Shown: positions 22,861 to 35,553, counted from the first letter of the stretch. The stretch: DNA of 64,000 nt from Leptodactylus fallax (GCA_947044405.1 CAMRHE010000076.1:6740001-6804000), one strand, 5' to 3'. Notes: generated from the letters alone by a model not told the origin. Made by a program: numbers and translations.

Positions 22861-23889
22861 TTGATCAAATTGTGCAAGGCTATGTTTAGCCCATACAACA
22901 GTAATGCAATAAAATAATAAAAATCTGACATGTTTGCATATATCTTAGTGGCCATTATGGGCTGTTCAGGGGCATACTTTGCAATCATGGGGCCCCCTAG
23001 CATAAGTTATAATTGGGCCTCCGTTCCAAAAAAAAAAAAAAAAGACAGGGTAAACAAATATATTTTATTGATATTTTTAATAAAATCATTGGAAAAATAA
23101 AAAAAGGAAAATAAGAAAAACGTCTGTACCAATTATTATAACTATGACATGCTTACCTCTGCCTGCAGAGTCCACTAGTCCAGGCACTAGTGACAGGCAG
23201 TTACATTTTTCTCCATAGGATCTCTTACTTGGCTATATACTGACCTGATCTATGATGACTTTTTCAGTAAAGGGTTAATGATCTCCTGACAGGGTAGGGT
23301 ACATGTCTGGCATAAATCTCAAGAAACGGAGTAGGGGGAAGGATTTATGATACTTGGACTGCCAGACATTACAATAGATCAAATAGACCTTGCAGGCCCC
23401 TCTTCCTACAGGCCCCATAGCAGTTGCCTATCCTGCCTCCATGCAGGTATCTGTTGCCCTGGATTAGGTTGCTTTTGCACTGCAGTCACAGCAGATTCCC
23501 ATCTGCCCATTTATTTCACCTTGTTGGGAGGCACTAAGTTTGTTTTTTCCCATTGAACATGTGAAGGTGGTGACTGTCTCCATCTATGTACCATTACTAC
23601 TAGTATAGACTCTAGGCACTCAGAGAGCCTCCACTAAAGAATAGGAGGTAACTTGCTGAATGGTGCGCAAACGACCGTATGAGATCTGGGTTGTTTTGCT
23701 CCCCAAATTGACTTGAGCTCTCCATTCATTTTAGTGGGACCCACAAGGAGATAAATCAGTGCTGTATTTTGGCTGTTTCTGGCGGTTCTCATGAAAATGA
23801 ATAGAGCGGAGGCGCACTTTCCTGACCTGCACTCCATTCAAACTGGGGTGGAAAACACTAGTGGAAAAACTAGCTGCTAATACAGTATG
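22861..23889. other. unclassified non-coding DNA
   Basis: An A-run at 23029-23043 and AT-rich sequence to 23130 may be a retroposon tail, but no body was recognised. No coding signal. Confidence 0.3.
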
Positions 23890-24130
23890 TCTCCCATAGA
23901 TAGCAAATGAAGAAAACAGAAGATTTTGCTCCCTCCCCCTCACTCACTCAGAAGCAACATGGAAGACATTATAGAGTAGTAGTGAGCAATAATAATGTGA
24001 ATAAAGCATTTGGGTGTGAAAACTTATTATTAGCAGAATGTCTGTGTGCCTCTCTGCTCCTTTCACACTCAGCTCCTCCTTCCTACTCCATAGACATCTA
24101 TTGTCAGCATGTAATCTGATCCCACTATAA
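23890..24130. repeat. dispersed repeat, copy 2
   Basis: Diverged copy of the repeat at 3794-4340: AATAAAGCATTTGGG, AAAACTTATTATTAG and CTCAGCTCCTCCTTCC occur in the same order and spacing. Confidence 0.4.
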
Positions 24131-24442
24131 GCTGATATGATAGTCCATCTTGTCTACCAAGATGAATTTAGTAGAGAATTCATAGTCAGTGAAGAGTTTA
24201 GTAGGGGAAAGAGGAAGAAATGAGCTTGATAAGTGGAGAAAGAGGCATTTTTTAGACACAATCATTTTCTTACTAAGGAATAGGGACTAAGCCACTGCCA
24301 GACACTTCTGTCGGTGGCTTATTATCCTCCATGAGGATCTTGACCCTTCTTTCGCGCAACATCTACCATCAGGGGAGAGTCCGGATACCTCCATACACAT
24401 TTAGATGGTCATCTAGTTCCACTGTAAACCGGAAAAAGCATC

Positions 24443-24642
24443 TTAGGCTGAGGCCCGACGTTGTGAAAATGCTTAATTTTTTGTTGCAGATTTTGCTGCG
24501 GTTTATTGAGCCAAAGCCAAGAATGGCTACAAAAGAAATAGGAACTATATGGGAAGCTCTTATACCTTTTGCTCAATCCACTCCTGGCTGCAGCAAAATT
24601 TGCAACAAAAAAACGCTGCATTTCCGCAACGTGGGGCCATAG
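24443..24642. mobile_element. palindromic MITE, GGCCCCAC family, copy 2
   Basis: Left TTAGGCTGAGGCCCGACG and TTGTGAAAATGC; right GCATTTCCGCAACGTGGGGCCATA. The ends are inverted and match copies at 11302 and 63438, but the interior differs, so it is a separate subfamily. Confidence 0.6.
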
Positions 24643-25468
24643 GATTTTTTTTAACCAGCCATCCTGATGCAACCTTACTGCCGTCTGTCATCATTCATAG
24701 TTTCTGGATGTCCATGACAGCTACCTGCGCTGGCAATATGCAATGTCATGGAGAAGCATGTTATGTTTTCCTGTTTTTTGATCCTTGGAATGATTTCTAT
24801 TTTCCAGTGTTTATTAAAATGCACTGAGCATGTTGGTGTGCAGAACCAAATCAGCAGATTCTCATTATCATAAGGATTGTTCCACATGTCAAGCTGTAAA
24901 TAAGCTGGCTAGTACTGACATCTCTCCCAACAGGCATCATACTAAATATATAAACACAAGACAATGCATAGGATTTTCTGCTCCTAAGTGCCTGGTTTCA
25001 CATCATGATTGATGGCATGAGTGCACCCCTCGGGGGCCTGGCTCGGGTTATGGTTGGGGCATTGAGCTTAGGCTCGGATTGCGCTTATTTGTATCATTCA
25101 TGAAGTGCATGTGAATAAAGCAATTGACTCTCTTGAAGGATCAGTCCCTTGTGTCTCTGTAATAATATAGATGTAGACGCAGTCTTAACAATTATTAATT
25201 ACTTCCAAATGTTGGGGAAGTGATAAGCTGTATATTTAGGCCATGGCTGAGACGGCCGCATACTCATATTGATGCAGCGTTTACCCAAAATGGGTTGCAA
25301 TTCATTATACATATTAAACAATACTCACACTTTTTATGGCTTCAATCCACCTATAGCTCTGTTACCAATACCAAATATTGTCTTTCATTAATATACATAG
25401 CTGCTACAACATATGGACCCAATGGGTCATTGTGGGTTTGACTTAGGTCTACACCAGGGTGTAGAGTC
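24643..25468. other. unclassified non-coding DNA
   Basis: No features supported. Sequence is of ordinary composition. Confidence 0.3.
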
Positions 25469-25471
25469 TTA

Positions 25472-25724
25472 GGGTATGTTCACATCTGTGTCTTTTTGGT
25501 CCATTCTTCTGTTTCGTCATAGAAATGGAAAAATGGACTAAACATTGAAATGGATCCGACTAATGACTGACAACAATGGATTCTAAGGGACCCCATTAAC
25601 TATAATGGGGTGTGTCGGGTATCTGTTTAGTCTGTGATTTCACCGGGTGAAAAAGATTGTGATTTTATATGGTCTGTGTCAAAGGCTCGGAACGGAGTCT
25701 CTGACACAGATGTGAACTTAGACT
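25472..25724. mobile_element. Harbinger-like MITE
   Basis: Inverted ends GGGTATGTTCACATCTGTG at the left and GACACAGATGTGAACTTAG at the right. TTA lies before and TAA after the element. The GTTCACA terminus is shared with 13370 and 54764. Confidence 0.6.
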
Positions 25725-25727
25725 AAG

Positions 25728-26537
25728 GGACTATGCGTTCTTCACCCTTAAAGGGAACCTGTTGGGAGAATTTCGGACACGAAACCACCAGAATGTCCTT
25801 ATTGACCAGTGGTTTATTGTTCCAAAACCTTCCTATGGTAAGCCTATTTGCCCTAGGGTTGTTATCCCTCAAGTACTTACTGGGAAATACGTCTGATGTT
25901 CTTGCACATGTGCATGTGCCGTGAAGCTGAGGTGCATACACCAGGAGGACATCATTCAGATTGGTACCTAGCATTGGCTGAAGTGAGAGCTGAATACTGG
26001 GTACTGGTCCTTTAAGATCCCACATGCACGTGACCCATATGGCAATGGGAACCATAACTCAAATTCAGTACAGGACACGTACAGAAAAGAGCTCCTCTTA
26101 TATAAGAGATCTGTATACTGTAAGTTGCAGGAGCACCATGATGGTTTGTCCATGGATAACTACAAACATAGTGATTTTTCATGGAATGATTGCAGTGCAG
26201 ACACAAGAAAACCGGTCGTCCATCCTTCTATACTCAGTCACAGTTATTTCTCCATATAGGTCAATAATATTTACCCATGTGCAATATATCTGTGTACGGG
26301 TGGGACTACACATGTCCATTTATTGTGCTACATGTAGTCAATTGTGATAGTAATTGCCTCAGGACAGTTACATTCTATAGGACAATATAGTTGACTGTCA
26401 TGGATCTAAAGGCAGCTGGACATGATTGTTCTTCACTCTGAAAACACTGCAGAACTCTACTCCTTGTGACTGTTGTGTCAATTATCTTGTCTCTAAGGAT
26501 TGCTTATTTAGTTCATGGAATAAGTGAAAATAGTAAC
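25728..26537. other. unclassified non-coding DNA
   Basis: Begins near CCCTTAAAGGGAACCTGTTGG (25746), which resembles a TTAA-MITE end. No complete element or gene was recognised. Confidence 0.3.
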
Positions 26538-26996
26538 TCTGTACTATGACATAACTGTGTACATTATCCCTGTACAGTGACATCACTGTGTGTATTATCC
26601 ATGTACTGTGACATCACTGTGTGTATTATCCATGTACTGTGACATCACTGTGTGTATTATCCCTGTACCGTGACATCATTGTGTTCATTATACCTGTACA
26701 GTGACATCACTGTGTGTATTATCATTGTACTGTGACATCACTGTGTTTTTTATCCCTGTATTGTGACATCACTGTGTTTATTATCCCTGTACTGTGACAT
26801 TACTGTGTACATTATTCCTGTACTGTGACATCAATGTGTACATTATCCCTGTACTGTGACATCACTGTGTTTATTATCCCTATACTGTGACATTATCGTA
26901 TACATTATCTCTGTATTGTGACATCACTGTGTGTATTATCCTTGTACAGTGACATCACTGTGTTTATTATCCCTGTACTGTGACATCACTGTGTAC
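26538..26996 (+). repeat. 31-bp minisatellite B (left part)
   Basis: About 15 tandem copies of a 31-bp unit, TGTGACATCACTGTGTGTAT plus TATCCCTGTAC, with scattered base changes. It is unrelated in sequence to minisatellite array 1 although the period is the same. Interrupted by LINE copy 1. Confidence 0.93.
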
Positions 26997-26998
26997 CT

Positions 26999-29067
26999 GT
27001 GTACAAGCCACTTGTACGTAGAGAACCAGCTGTCACCCGCACAGTGAGGATATGGTCCGAGGAGAGTGATGAGGCTCTGAGGGATTGTTTTGACACAACC
27101 GCATGGGAAGTGCTGCAGGATTCTTATGGAGAAGATATAGAAGGACTCACACACTGCATAACGGACTACATTAATTTTTGTGTGGACAACACAGTACCCA
27201 CAAAAGTGGTGAGGTGCTTCTCCAATAACAAACCATGGATTAACTCTGATATAAAAACACTACTTAAGGAGAAAAAGATGGCATTCAGGACAAGAGATAA
27301 GGAGGGGTTGAGGGAAGTACAAAAGGAGCTGAGGCATCAAATCAGGCAGGGAAAAGCCAGTTATAAAGAAAAAATGGAAAAGCAAATGGAAAGAAAAGAC
27401 ATAAGGGGGGGTCTGGGAGGGGCTTAAGTCAATTTCGGGTCATAAACAGTCTGTCTGCCAGATTGAGGCAGATGTTAATTGGCTTAATGAACTAAACCTA
27501 TTCTTCAACAGATTTGATCACACACCAGCTCCTCCCACCCCAGTATGTCCTTCAGCTTCCCCCACCACAATGACTTCTCCCCATGCGGCCACTTCCCAAC
27601 AGACCAGTAAATCCAGAAATCCGTCTTTATCTGGCCACAGTCTGACCTTCACACGGGCCCAGGTGAGGAAGGAGATGAAAAAGATCAAGGCGAGGAAAGC
27701 CGCAGGGCCAGATGACATCAGTGCAAGGCTAATTAAGACTTGCGGGGACCAGCTGTGTGGTATAATTACATATATGTATAATATGAGCCTGAGGCAGGAA
27801 ATAGTCCCTGAATTATGGAAATCTTCTTGTGTGGTACCAGTTCCAAAGAAACCCCACCCTATGGACCTCAACGACTACAGACCTGTAGCACTGACATCCC
27901 ACCTGATGAAGATCTTGGAGAGATTGGTTCTCACACATCTCCGCCCTCTAGTGAGCCCCGCTATGGACCCCCTCCAGTTTGCTTATCGGCCGGGCATTGG
28001 GGTAGATGATGCCATCATCCATCTTCTGCACAGGGCTCTGTCTCACCTGGAGAAACCAGGGAACACAGTGAGAATAATGTTCTTTGACTTCTCCAGTGCT
28101 TTTAACACCATACAGCCCAGGTTATTGAGGGACAAGCTGGGCCTTGCTGGAGTGGACCACCACCTCTCCAACTGGATCCTAGACTACCTCACAAATCGAC
28201 CTCAATACGTGAGAGCCCGAGACTGTGTGTCAGGTACCGTGATCTGTAATACGGGGGCACCTCAGGGTATGGTTCTCGTCCCCTTTCCTCTTCACACTGT
28301 ACACTGCAGATTTTAGGTGCAACTCATCCAGCTGCTACCTACAGAAGTATTCTGACGACTCTGCAATAGTGGGTCTCATCACAGATGATGATGACAGGGA
28401 GTACAGAGAACTGAACCAGGATTTTGTGGACTGGTGCCACCGGAACCACCTGAAAATTAACGCGGGGAAGACCAAGGAGATGGTGGTGGACTTCCGCAAA
28501 GGCAGATGCCCTCCAAATCCAGTGGACATCCTGGGGACGGGCATCGAGATTGTGAACACCTATAAGTACCTGGGTTTGCTCCTTAATAATAAGCTGGACT
28601 GGGCAGATCATATGGAGGCCCTGTACAGGAAGGGCCACAGCAGGCTCTACCTGCTTAGGAAACTGAGAGCCTTTGGAATCCGGGGGGCACTTCTTAGAAC
28701 TTTCTTCAACTCGGTAGTGGCATCAGCCATCTTCTTTGGAGTGGCCTGCTGGGGAAGCAGTATATCAACCAGGGACAGAAATAAACTTGACAAGCTGATT
28801 AGAAGGGCCAGCTCTGTCCTGGGGAGCCCACTGGACCCAGTGCAGGTGGTGGGTGACAGAAGGATACTGTCCATGGTGAGCTCCATGCAGAAGAAGAAGT
28901 CCCATCCCATGCATGAGACTGTGATCGCGCTGAGCAGTACTGTCAGTGACCGACTGCTCCACCCTAGGTGTGAGAAGGAGCGCTATCGGAAGTCTTTCCT
29001 CCCCACCGCGGTTAGGCTGTACAACCAACACCGACCTAAGCGGAGATCATTACACACAGAGAACTGA
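26999..29067 (+). pseudogene. LINE ORF2 reverse transcriptase, two frameshifts
   Basis: Encodes the reverse transcriptase part of a LINE ORF2 protein that would copy its own RNA at a nicked target. The first block, 26999-27427, carries the linker upstream of RT. The frame then shifts within a run of seven G (27405-27411). The second block, to 28316, holds the conserved KARKAAGPDDI and DYRPVAL regions, the catalytic box A FFDFSSAFNTI at about 28083, and the APQG motif at about 28256. A further shift occurs near 28281, where one T appears to be inserted. The last block holds the catalytic YSDDSAI at about 28345 and the C-terminal region to a stop at 29065-29067. Assignment to one clade (CR1, L2 or Rex1) is not certain. 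Confidence 0.9.
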
Positions 29068-29248
29068 AATATCTCTCTGCCTGTTAAATCCCCCCCCCCC
29101 CTCCTCTGCTACGTCCTATCTGTCTGTCTGCTATTAATGTAATGCCTCTCACCTTGGAACATTCCTGTACATGTTGTATTTGTATTTGTATCTGCTTATC
29201 TTTGCTGCTGTAACACACTGAATTTCCCCACTGTGGGACTATTAAAGG

Positions 29249-29250
29249 AC

Positions 29251-29294
<44 letters not shown>
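29249..29294. repeat. (ATT)n tail of LINE copy 1
   Basis: About 15 ATT units at the 3' end of the LINE, the usual microsatellite tail of this group. Confidence 0.9.
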
Positions 29295-29295
<1 letters not shown>

Positions 29296-29383
29296 CCCTG
29301 TACTGTGACATCACTGTGTTTATTATCCCTATATTGTGACATTACCGTATACATTATCTCTGTATTGTGACATCACTGTGTAA
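29295..29383 (+). repeat. 31-bp minisatellite B (right part)
   Basis: About three more units (ATCCCTGTACTGTGACATCAC and variants) after the LINE, confirming that the array predates the insertion. Confidence 0.9.
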
Positions 29384-31433
29384 GATTACAGTAGTTTTTT
29401 TCCGGCATAGGAAATGTTGGAACTCAGATCTCTATTTCTAACACCAACTACACTCATGGAAATGATGAGTGTAGTTAGTAGTGAGGGGATGATATTATGC
29501 AAGTCCATGATCATTACATATTACTGGTGGTATTGTAACATACTCATTATTTTACACTAGTCCATTTTCAACAACATCTAATATTTTTAAAAAAATCTAT
29601 ATTATATTTTTAAAAGAAATATATATACATAAAAGCAATCCTATCAATTTATCTACCCTCAGTCCCCACTAACTCACGGCCATTGCCGAGCTACAGTAGG
29701 GGATTCTAGAGAAAGACGGCAGCTCCACAGAAAATATTGTCATTGTGTTAGTGCGTTTCAAGGTCTTCAAGTCCTACTGTCAGAATTCATCGGACCCAAA
29801 ACACATCAGCCAGGCTCCTTCAATACTCGCAGACATCACCATGTCACAACTAATTGACTTAAGCTCTCTATCTCTTTGAAAAATCAGCAAAAGTATAATC
29901 ACATTTATACCTCCCCCTCCCCCAAAGAAAAAAAAAATTGTTCGTCAAATACACAGAGAAACTCCAAGGTTTTATTAAAGTCTGTCCTTTTATCTCAAAG
30001 TTGCTTGAAATCAGTGGGAGGAAAAAAAGAAAAAAGTTATCTATACGTTGCTCGATGGCCTAGATGAAGTGGAATTTGGAAATGAGGCCCTGATAAATAG
30101 TCTGTCTTCTGTAAATGAGATATCCGGGTAGGGTTAAAACAGAATAGTAGAGTAAAGGAGTTTAATGAGGGCATTTACATGGTGTGCTTAAAGCAATTGT
30201 TATGTACTACAAGAACTTAAACGCACCAAGGGGCATATCATTAACCTGAACAGGCAGGCTTGCCACATCAGACGCAAAAAAAGCCAAATTCAGTTTGATC
30301 CAGAAATGTTTCTCGTATGCACTGGAGATTATCTGTGCAGCAAAAAAATCCACTCCGGTATCCATCTCTGCTGTGTAGGACGGATCGCCATTTATTTCAT
30401 CATCATTCATCATGTCTAGTGCACGGCCTGCTGACAGCCATAAACCGCACAAGTTATTTGGTAGGTCTATACAGGGGGAGGTTGGAAAATGAAGAATTAA
30501 GTATGCAAATGTATGCGTGATGTATGAAAAAAGCAAATGGTTCTGAATTTGTTTGGGTTCTGGCATCGATGTAAGTAGGTTAAATATCTCTTTAGGATAT
30601 ACATTAATGAGAGTGGTCAATGGGAAATTAGAAGCGTCTTGGTTTTCACGGCTTTGATGATTAAGTTGAAGGGTTGGGAACACTTGGCTTTCAGGCTGGT
30701 AGATATAGATTCTTCAGAAGCTAAATATTGGTAACCCTAAACATAGCTAGAGGTAGAATTTTAGAACATTTGCATCTTACTCAGTGACACAAAACCTTCA
30801 AAATACTATACAGCAACAACTGTGCTCTATAGCCTCCGAATATTGGTGGTCCTTTCATATACTATATGGTTGTACATTCTGTACAGGTATCCAGGCAAAC
30901 CTGCTCGTAATGAACCTGGTTTGTTACAAATTTCCCAAAAATTTCCAGTATGGCCAAACCTTAAATTTTTGGGGTTTGCCATTACATGAATCATTATTAT
31001 ACACAAAATGAAAGGTCATGCTCACCATTCCTCAGATTTCCACATTTCCAGAGAGGCAGCGACAGATGCTTCTTTTTCGGGACGCTGAAAAAAGAAGTGT
31101 CCAACTCCATCTTGTCACAGATTTTGTCACTGATTCAGCCACCGAACCTGCAGCGGGATACTCGGGCTGATTAGCCCCATTGCACCAAAGTTACAATGGA
31201 AAGTGCAGCGGGATCCACAGAGCTGAAATTTGGAGCGGAATCTGACGGCTTCAAATTCCTTTTCATATTCCATCATGTGAACCTAGCCTAAAACTAAGGC
31301 TAGGCTTACACTTGCTGGGCTCTCCGTCATTTGGGTTCTATCGGGGGATAGAAAATATGTATGAAAATATATCCCCCCTGGTAAGTTATACGCAAATAAG
31401 CTATTGTTCTCCAAGTGGGTAGCAAGCTTTTAC
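29384..31433. other. mostly unique DNA; candidate conserved element near 30030-30480
   Basis: No transposon was recognised between 29640 and 31000. A 158-codon open frame on the minus strand (30207-30683) overlaps the most complex stretch (GGCCTGCTGACAGCCATAAA, TCCATCTCTGCTGTG). It lacks a known domain, so it is not called a gene. 31190-31310 holds two abutting MITE ends (CATGTGAACCTAGCCTAAA and TAAGGCTAGGCTTACAC). Conservation must be tested by alignment. Confidence 0.3.
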
Positions 31434-31437
31434 TTAA

Positions 31438-32039
31438 AGGGATTCTATCATTGGGAAACCCTATTTTCACTAACACCAAGTTGGAATAGCCTTTAGAAAC
31501 ACTAGTCTTCTCCTACCTTTATATTTCTGATCTGCGCCGCCGTTTCTGAAAATTTTCATTTTTCTTCTTTAAGCAAATGAGTCTTCAGAAAGTAGAGGGG
31601 GCATCCCCTGGAAGCAGAGGGGGCATCCCCTGTGCTCAAAGAAGATGCTCTTCCAAAGATCCAGCCTCTCTCTTCTTCTCCTGACGCCTCTCCGCCGCGT
31701 CATCAGCCCCCGAGTCTCTGTTCGGGATTCTAATCCCGCGCATGCTCAGTCGGCTCTGCCATTTCGCGAACAGAGACTCGGGGGTTGATGACGTGACAGA
31801 GAGGTGTCAGCAGAAGAAGAGAGAGGCGGCGCTGGATTTTTTTGAAGAGCGTCTTCTTTGAGCACAGGGGGAACGCCCCATATGCGTTCTGAAGACTCAT
31901 TTACATAAAGAAGAAAAATGAAAATTCTCAGAAATGGCAGCGTGGATCAGAAAAATAAAGGTAGGAGAAGACTAGTCTTTCTAAAGGCTATTCCGGTGTG
32001 GTGTTAGTGAAAATAGGGTTTCCCAATGATAGAATCACT
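31438..32039. mobile_element. 602-bp TTAA-flanked foldback element
   Basis: TTAA lies at 31434-31437 and 32040-32043. Both ends read inward as AAAGNGATTCTATCATTGGG followed by AAACCCTATTTTCACTAAC. The arms pair over almost their whole length, about 280-300 bp each, around a centre near 31740 (GCGCATGCTCAGTCGG). Inner arms GACTCGGGGGTTGATGACG and CATCAGCCCCCGAGTCTC are near-perfect. It is non-coding. TTAA targets are typical of piggyBac-like transposons; membership is inferred from that alone. Confidence 0.75.
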
Positions 32040-32043
32040 TTAA

Positions 32044-33416
32044 AGGGGTTATCTGGTTTCTAACATTGATGCCCTATCCTTAGGATAGGGCATTAATATT
32101 AGATTTGCAGGGGGCCGATACCCAGGACCCCCGCAGGTCATTGGTACTGAGACTGGTACTAAATTATTTACATACTGTGAAAATTTTGAGCAGGGCCCCA
32201 GTAACAAACAAATGATTTACCATTTGCCATTTTGTGTTTGGTGACAGGTCCTCTTTAAAGTAAATCTGTATGGCAGCAAAAATGTAGTTTAGCCTTAGCC
32301 TTAGGGTGCCCTTTAGACGACGCGCCCCAGCCACATCTGCTATGATCTAATTGCCGGGGTGCAGCGCTACTTCTCATTTGCATCAATAGTAACAGCACAG
32401 GTGCAGATGGCAATTAGCGGGCGCAGGTGATTACCACTAATTGCCGGGATACATCTGTGCTTACTATTGCTTCTAATGGAGAGTACAGGTGTATCCTGAC
32501 TTACCCAAAGGCCTTATTCACACGTCAGTGTTTTGGTCAGTGATTTGTATCAGTGATTGTGAGGGAAACTATAGACATCAGGTATAATGGAGAGATTCCC
32601 ACCTGTTCTGTGTTTTCCACCACTCCTAGTTTTAACTTATAATCGCTGATGCAAATCATTGACCTTAAACACTGACATGTGAATAAGGTCCTAGCCATTC
32701 ACACATCTATAAATATCATCGGAATCTGACGGAGGATATAGCAAGAGTAAAGAAATTAACCAGTGAATTTCTTCATCTCAGTCCCGCAGGGTTCTCTACG
32801 ACACAACTTTAGAAGTAAAACGATTTTAGAAAGTCTTATACTTTTCGATTCAAGGTTTTGGTAACGTGTCTATTAAGTTGTGAAGGACATCTCCGATTTT
32901 ACACAACATCATTTAATGGATTCCTTAATTATACATTTGTTGTAATAAGCTGTCAGAGTCTGCATTTCACGTCTGCCCAGCTACAAGTCCCCGCAGTACA
33001 CTGAATAAACCAATTACCTTCCTGTCCACTCATTTTCTGCATCTGTATTACCTGGAGATTGTGCAATACCTGCTTTATCCACAGAGCGGATAATGGTCGT
33101 GGGCACCGCGATGGAATTAATGATAAACTCCGGACAAATGGTTCCTATAACGAAGATAGAAGATTCTATAAAATACCTATTACAGGGCCAGGGATTTATC
33201 ATAGGCTAATAAACAAGACGTTGGATCAGATTTTCTAGACCAGTCCACCTTGAATGAGTGCCAGTAAGTAAGCGTATTCATCCTGGAACCTAAATATTAC
33301 ATTTGTAAGAGCCGAGACCTATACCAGAGACTGTAGCAAGAGAAAATTCTACATTTACCATATGCAGTTTTCAGGGGCCACACGCCATATACAGTATGCA
33401 TATTGTGTCGATAAAG
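32044..33416. other. unclassified DNA; candidate conserved element near 32880-33220
   Basis: 32044-32110 begins with another MITE end (AAAGGGGTTATCTGG, then CCTATCCTTAGGATAGGGC), itself a short palindrome. 32880-33220 has complex, non-repetitive sequence (GGAATTAATGATAAACTCC at 33112) resembling conserved non-coding DNA. No coding signal. Confidence 0.3.
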
Positions 33417-33990
33417 GCTCATAGGAGAAATGGCTGATCGGTGGGGATCTGATTGACCATCACGATGCTGAGAACGGGAGTGATTTATCCCCATTGTGAA
33501 TACAGCTGCAGAAAAAGCAAGTCATACCCCTAGTGGACGTAGACCCACTCCATTTTCATTAACTCCAATAATATCCCCAGACTTACTCTAGTGTTCGGGT
33601 TTCTGTTCTTCGGGTCCACTTGGGGACCTGAAAAACAGAAAACCAGTCTGCTTGAAAAGACTATAATGGGGTCCGCCAGGTTCCCACCTGAAAAATGCAC
33701 AGAGAAAAGTCCTGCTTACAGGACATTTCTCTCTGCATTTTTCAAGCGGATTAGGGGACGGAATCTCCAAACGGAGACCAGTCGCAGGTGTGAATCCCGC
33801 CTTAGCTGAGTGCTGCACTTCAGCTATCTCCGGCATTACCATTTAAGTGAATGGAAGCAAGGGTGCGTCTGTGTCCACCAGGGGAATTCACAATGGGGAT
33901 AAAATGCTCCCCATTCTCAGGATCAGTGGGGGTCTCAGAGGTCTGATCAGCTATTTATCCTCTATTCTATGGATAGAGGATAAATATTCT
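33417..33990. mobile_element. nested palindromic MITEs
   Basis: Outer arms GAGTGATTTATCCCCATTG (33478) and CAATGGGGATAAAATGCTCC (33890) are inverted, with CTGATC words further out on both sides. Between them 33590-33806 is a second palindrome: GCACAGAGAAAAGTCCTGC pairs with GGACATTTCTCTCTGCAT, and it ends GTGTGAATCCCGCCTTA. That inner module matches 13905-14130. Confidence 0.55.
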
Positions 33991-34232
33991 TCATATCATA
34001 ATCCTTTTATATAACTGTCTACTATAAGTAAACCTGTTATATCCAGGGTTGTAGCTACACAGGGTACAGAGGGTGCCAAATGGGCCAAAAGATCCCTCTA
34101 TTCAGATCCCAGATTAGACCCGCTCCGTTTACAGGCCCCAGACCTAGTGTACAAAACTGTATATTCATGAATGTACAAGATTTATATATACAATATTTTT
34201 GCCACATATCTTTACATCTTTTGTAAAAACAA

Positions 34233-34236
<4 letters not shown>

Positions 34237-34271
<35 letters not shown>
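34237..34271. repeat. (TA)n microsatellite
   Basis: About 17 uninterrupted TA units. Confidence 0.95.
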
Positions 34272-34273
<2 letters not shown>

Positions 34274-35500
34274 GGGCGCTGTACCCACTGCTGCATATAT
34301 CTTCTACAATTATTGGGCTCCATGGAGTAATGGGCCCCATTCGGTTTCTCAGCATATTTGGGTTCATCATGCAGAGTGCACCAGTCTTGTTGTTGGCAGG
34401 GAGGGAGTAGAGAAGAGGGAATTACTGGTGTCCTCCATTGGTGGACGTCTTTTCTCTCTTAGTATGACAAGGGGTGAAAATACAGGGAAGAACAATGAGG
34501 CCACCTGCTGGGGGGTAGCACAACTGCACTATGCACTGACTCGCTGTCCAAACAGATCTGTGTACTTTCACCACTTGGTTTACCTGCTCTTCCTGCAGTC
34601 TCGGAGTCTCCAGGATTTTGCAGGAGAGGTGGCAAATATGATACCGTATTATAAGTAGGACATAGTGAGTGGAGGGGCATCATAGAGTTTGCATTGGGGC
34701 CAAGGGCTGCAAGCTATACCTCTGACTATAACAGGCTCTAGCTTGATATTAGTAGTCTTGGTGGCTTATATAACCCTGTGTAATGTCCAATATATCAATG
34801 AAACACTAGAGACATTGTGTTAGTTCTCTTGCGCTTGTTATGATTGGACTTGTCTTTTATCTTGTGCATTCACTGAAATGACATAACTACACCGAGGTCT
34901 ATTTTCTAAGACTTGAGATACCATAAGAATGAACTAGCGCTTGAGTGACATTATCTGCATGCCTGCGGGTCAGGTTTGCGATCTTCATTATTTTAGCCTG
35001 ACTTAGCCTTCACATTCAGCTGCCACAATGCACTATGCTCTGTCTTGTAGCAGCTCAGTCATATGTTGTGCTGAGCCAATATACTGAATAAAACCAAGAG
35101 CTCAGAAGAAATGCACAGTATTTATTACAGATTGAAGAAGTTTGGTGTCCAGAATCTCTAAAATTTGCCAATTTTGGTGGACAATGGGGGAATTTATCAA
35201 CCCTACTACACTAGTTTTCTGATGGAGATGATTAATAATGTGGCACAAGGACCTTTCTCGTGCCAAAGATGCAGCACATTCCCTGTTCTGTGCCTCGCTC
35301 ACCACTTTCTGCGAATGTGGGCAGAGTGGGGCAGGCTACGGCAGGGCAGACATGTTTATTATAACTCATGCCAATTTTTTTAGCATGAGCTACATATTAA
35401 GGTATAGTTAGTAGATATTGAAAAACCTCCGAAGGGTCAGGTCCCTGATTTGCATCTCTTAAGGGCTCACAGTATATTAGGTGGAGGCCAAGGGGAGGTG

Positions 35501-35510
<10 letters not shown>
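34272..35510. other. unclassified non-coding DNA
   Basis: 35188-35260 resembles the GATTTATNAA repeat fragments at 140 and 58150. Nothing else was recognised. Confidence 0.3.

Positions 35511-35553
<43 letters not shown>
35511..35553. repeat. (TA)n microsatellite
   Basis: About 21 TA units after an A-run, 48 bp from the LINE copy 2 tail. Confidence 0.95.

Larger units (their letters stand above)
26997..29294 (+). mobile_element. CR1/L2/Rex-group LINE, copy 1, 5' truncated
   Basis: About 2.3 kb of a non-LTR retrotransposon. The 5' part (including any endonuclease) is absent, as expected of incomplete reverse transcription. The 3' UTR holds a C-run (29089-29102), then CACTGAATTTCCCC, then GGGACTATTAAAGGAC and an (ATT)n tail ending at about 29294. 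It is inserted in minisatellite B, which resumes immediately after the tail. The tail and the target word TTATTATCCC overlap, so the exact 3' junction is ambiguous and no target duplication is visible. Confidence 0.9.

Noticed and set aside
30207..30683. 158-codon minus-strand frame as a host exon
   Set aside because: No recognisable domain, no convincing splice-site pattern tying it to other exons, and the upstream half is low-complexity. Kept only as a candidate conserved stretch.
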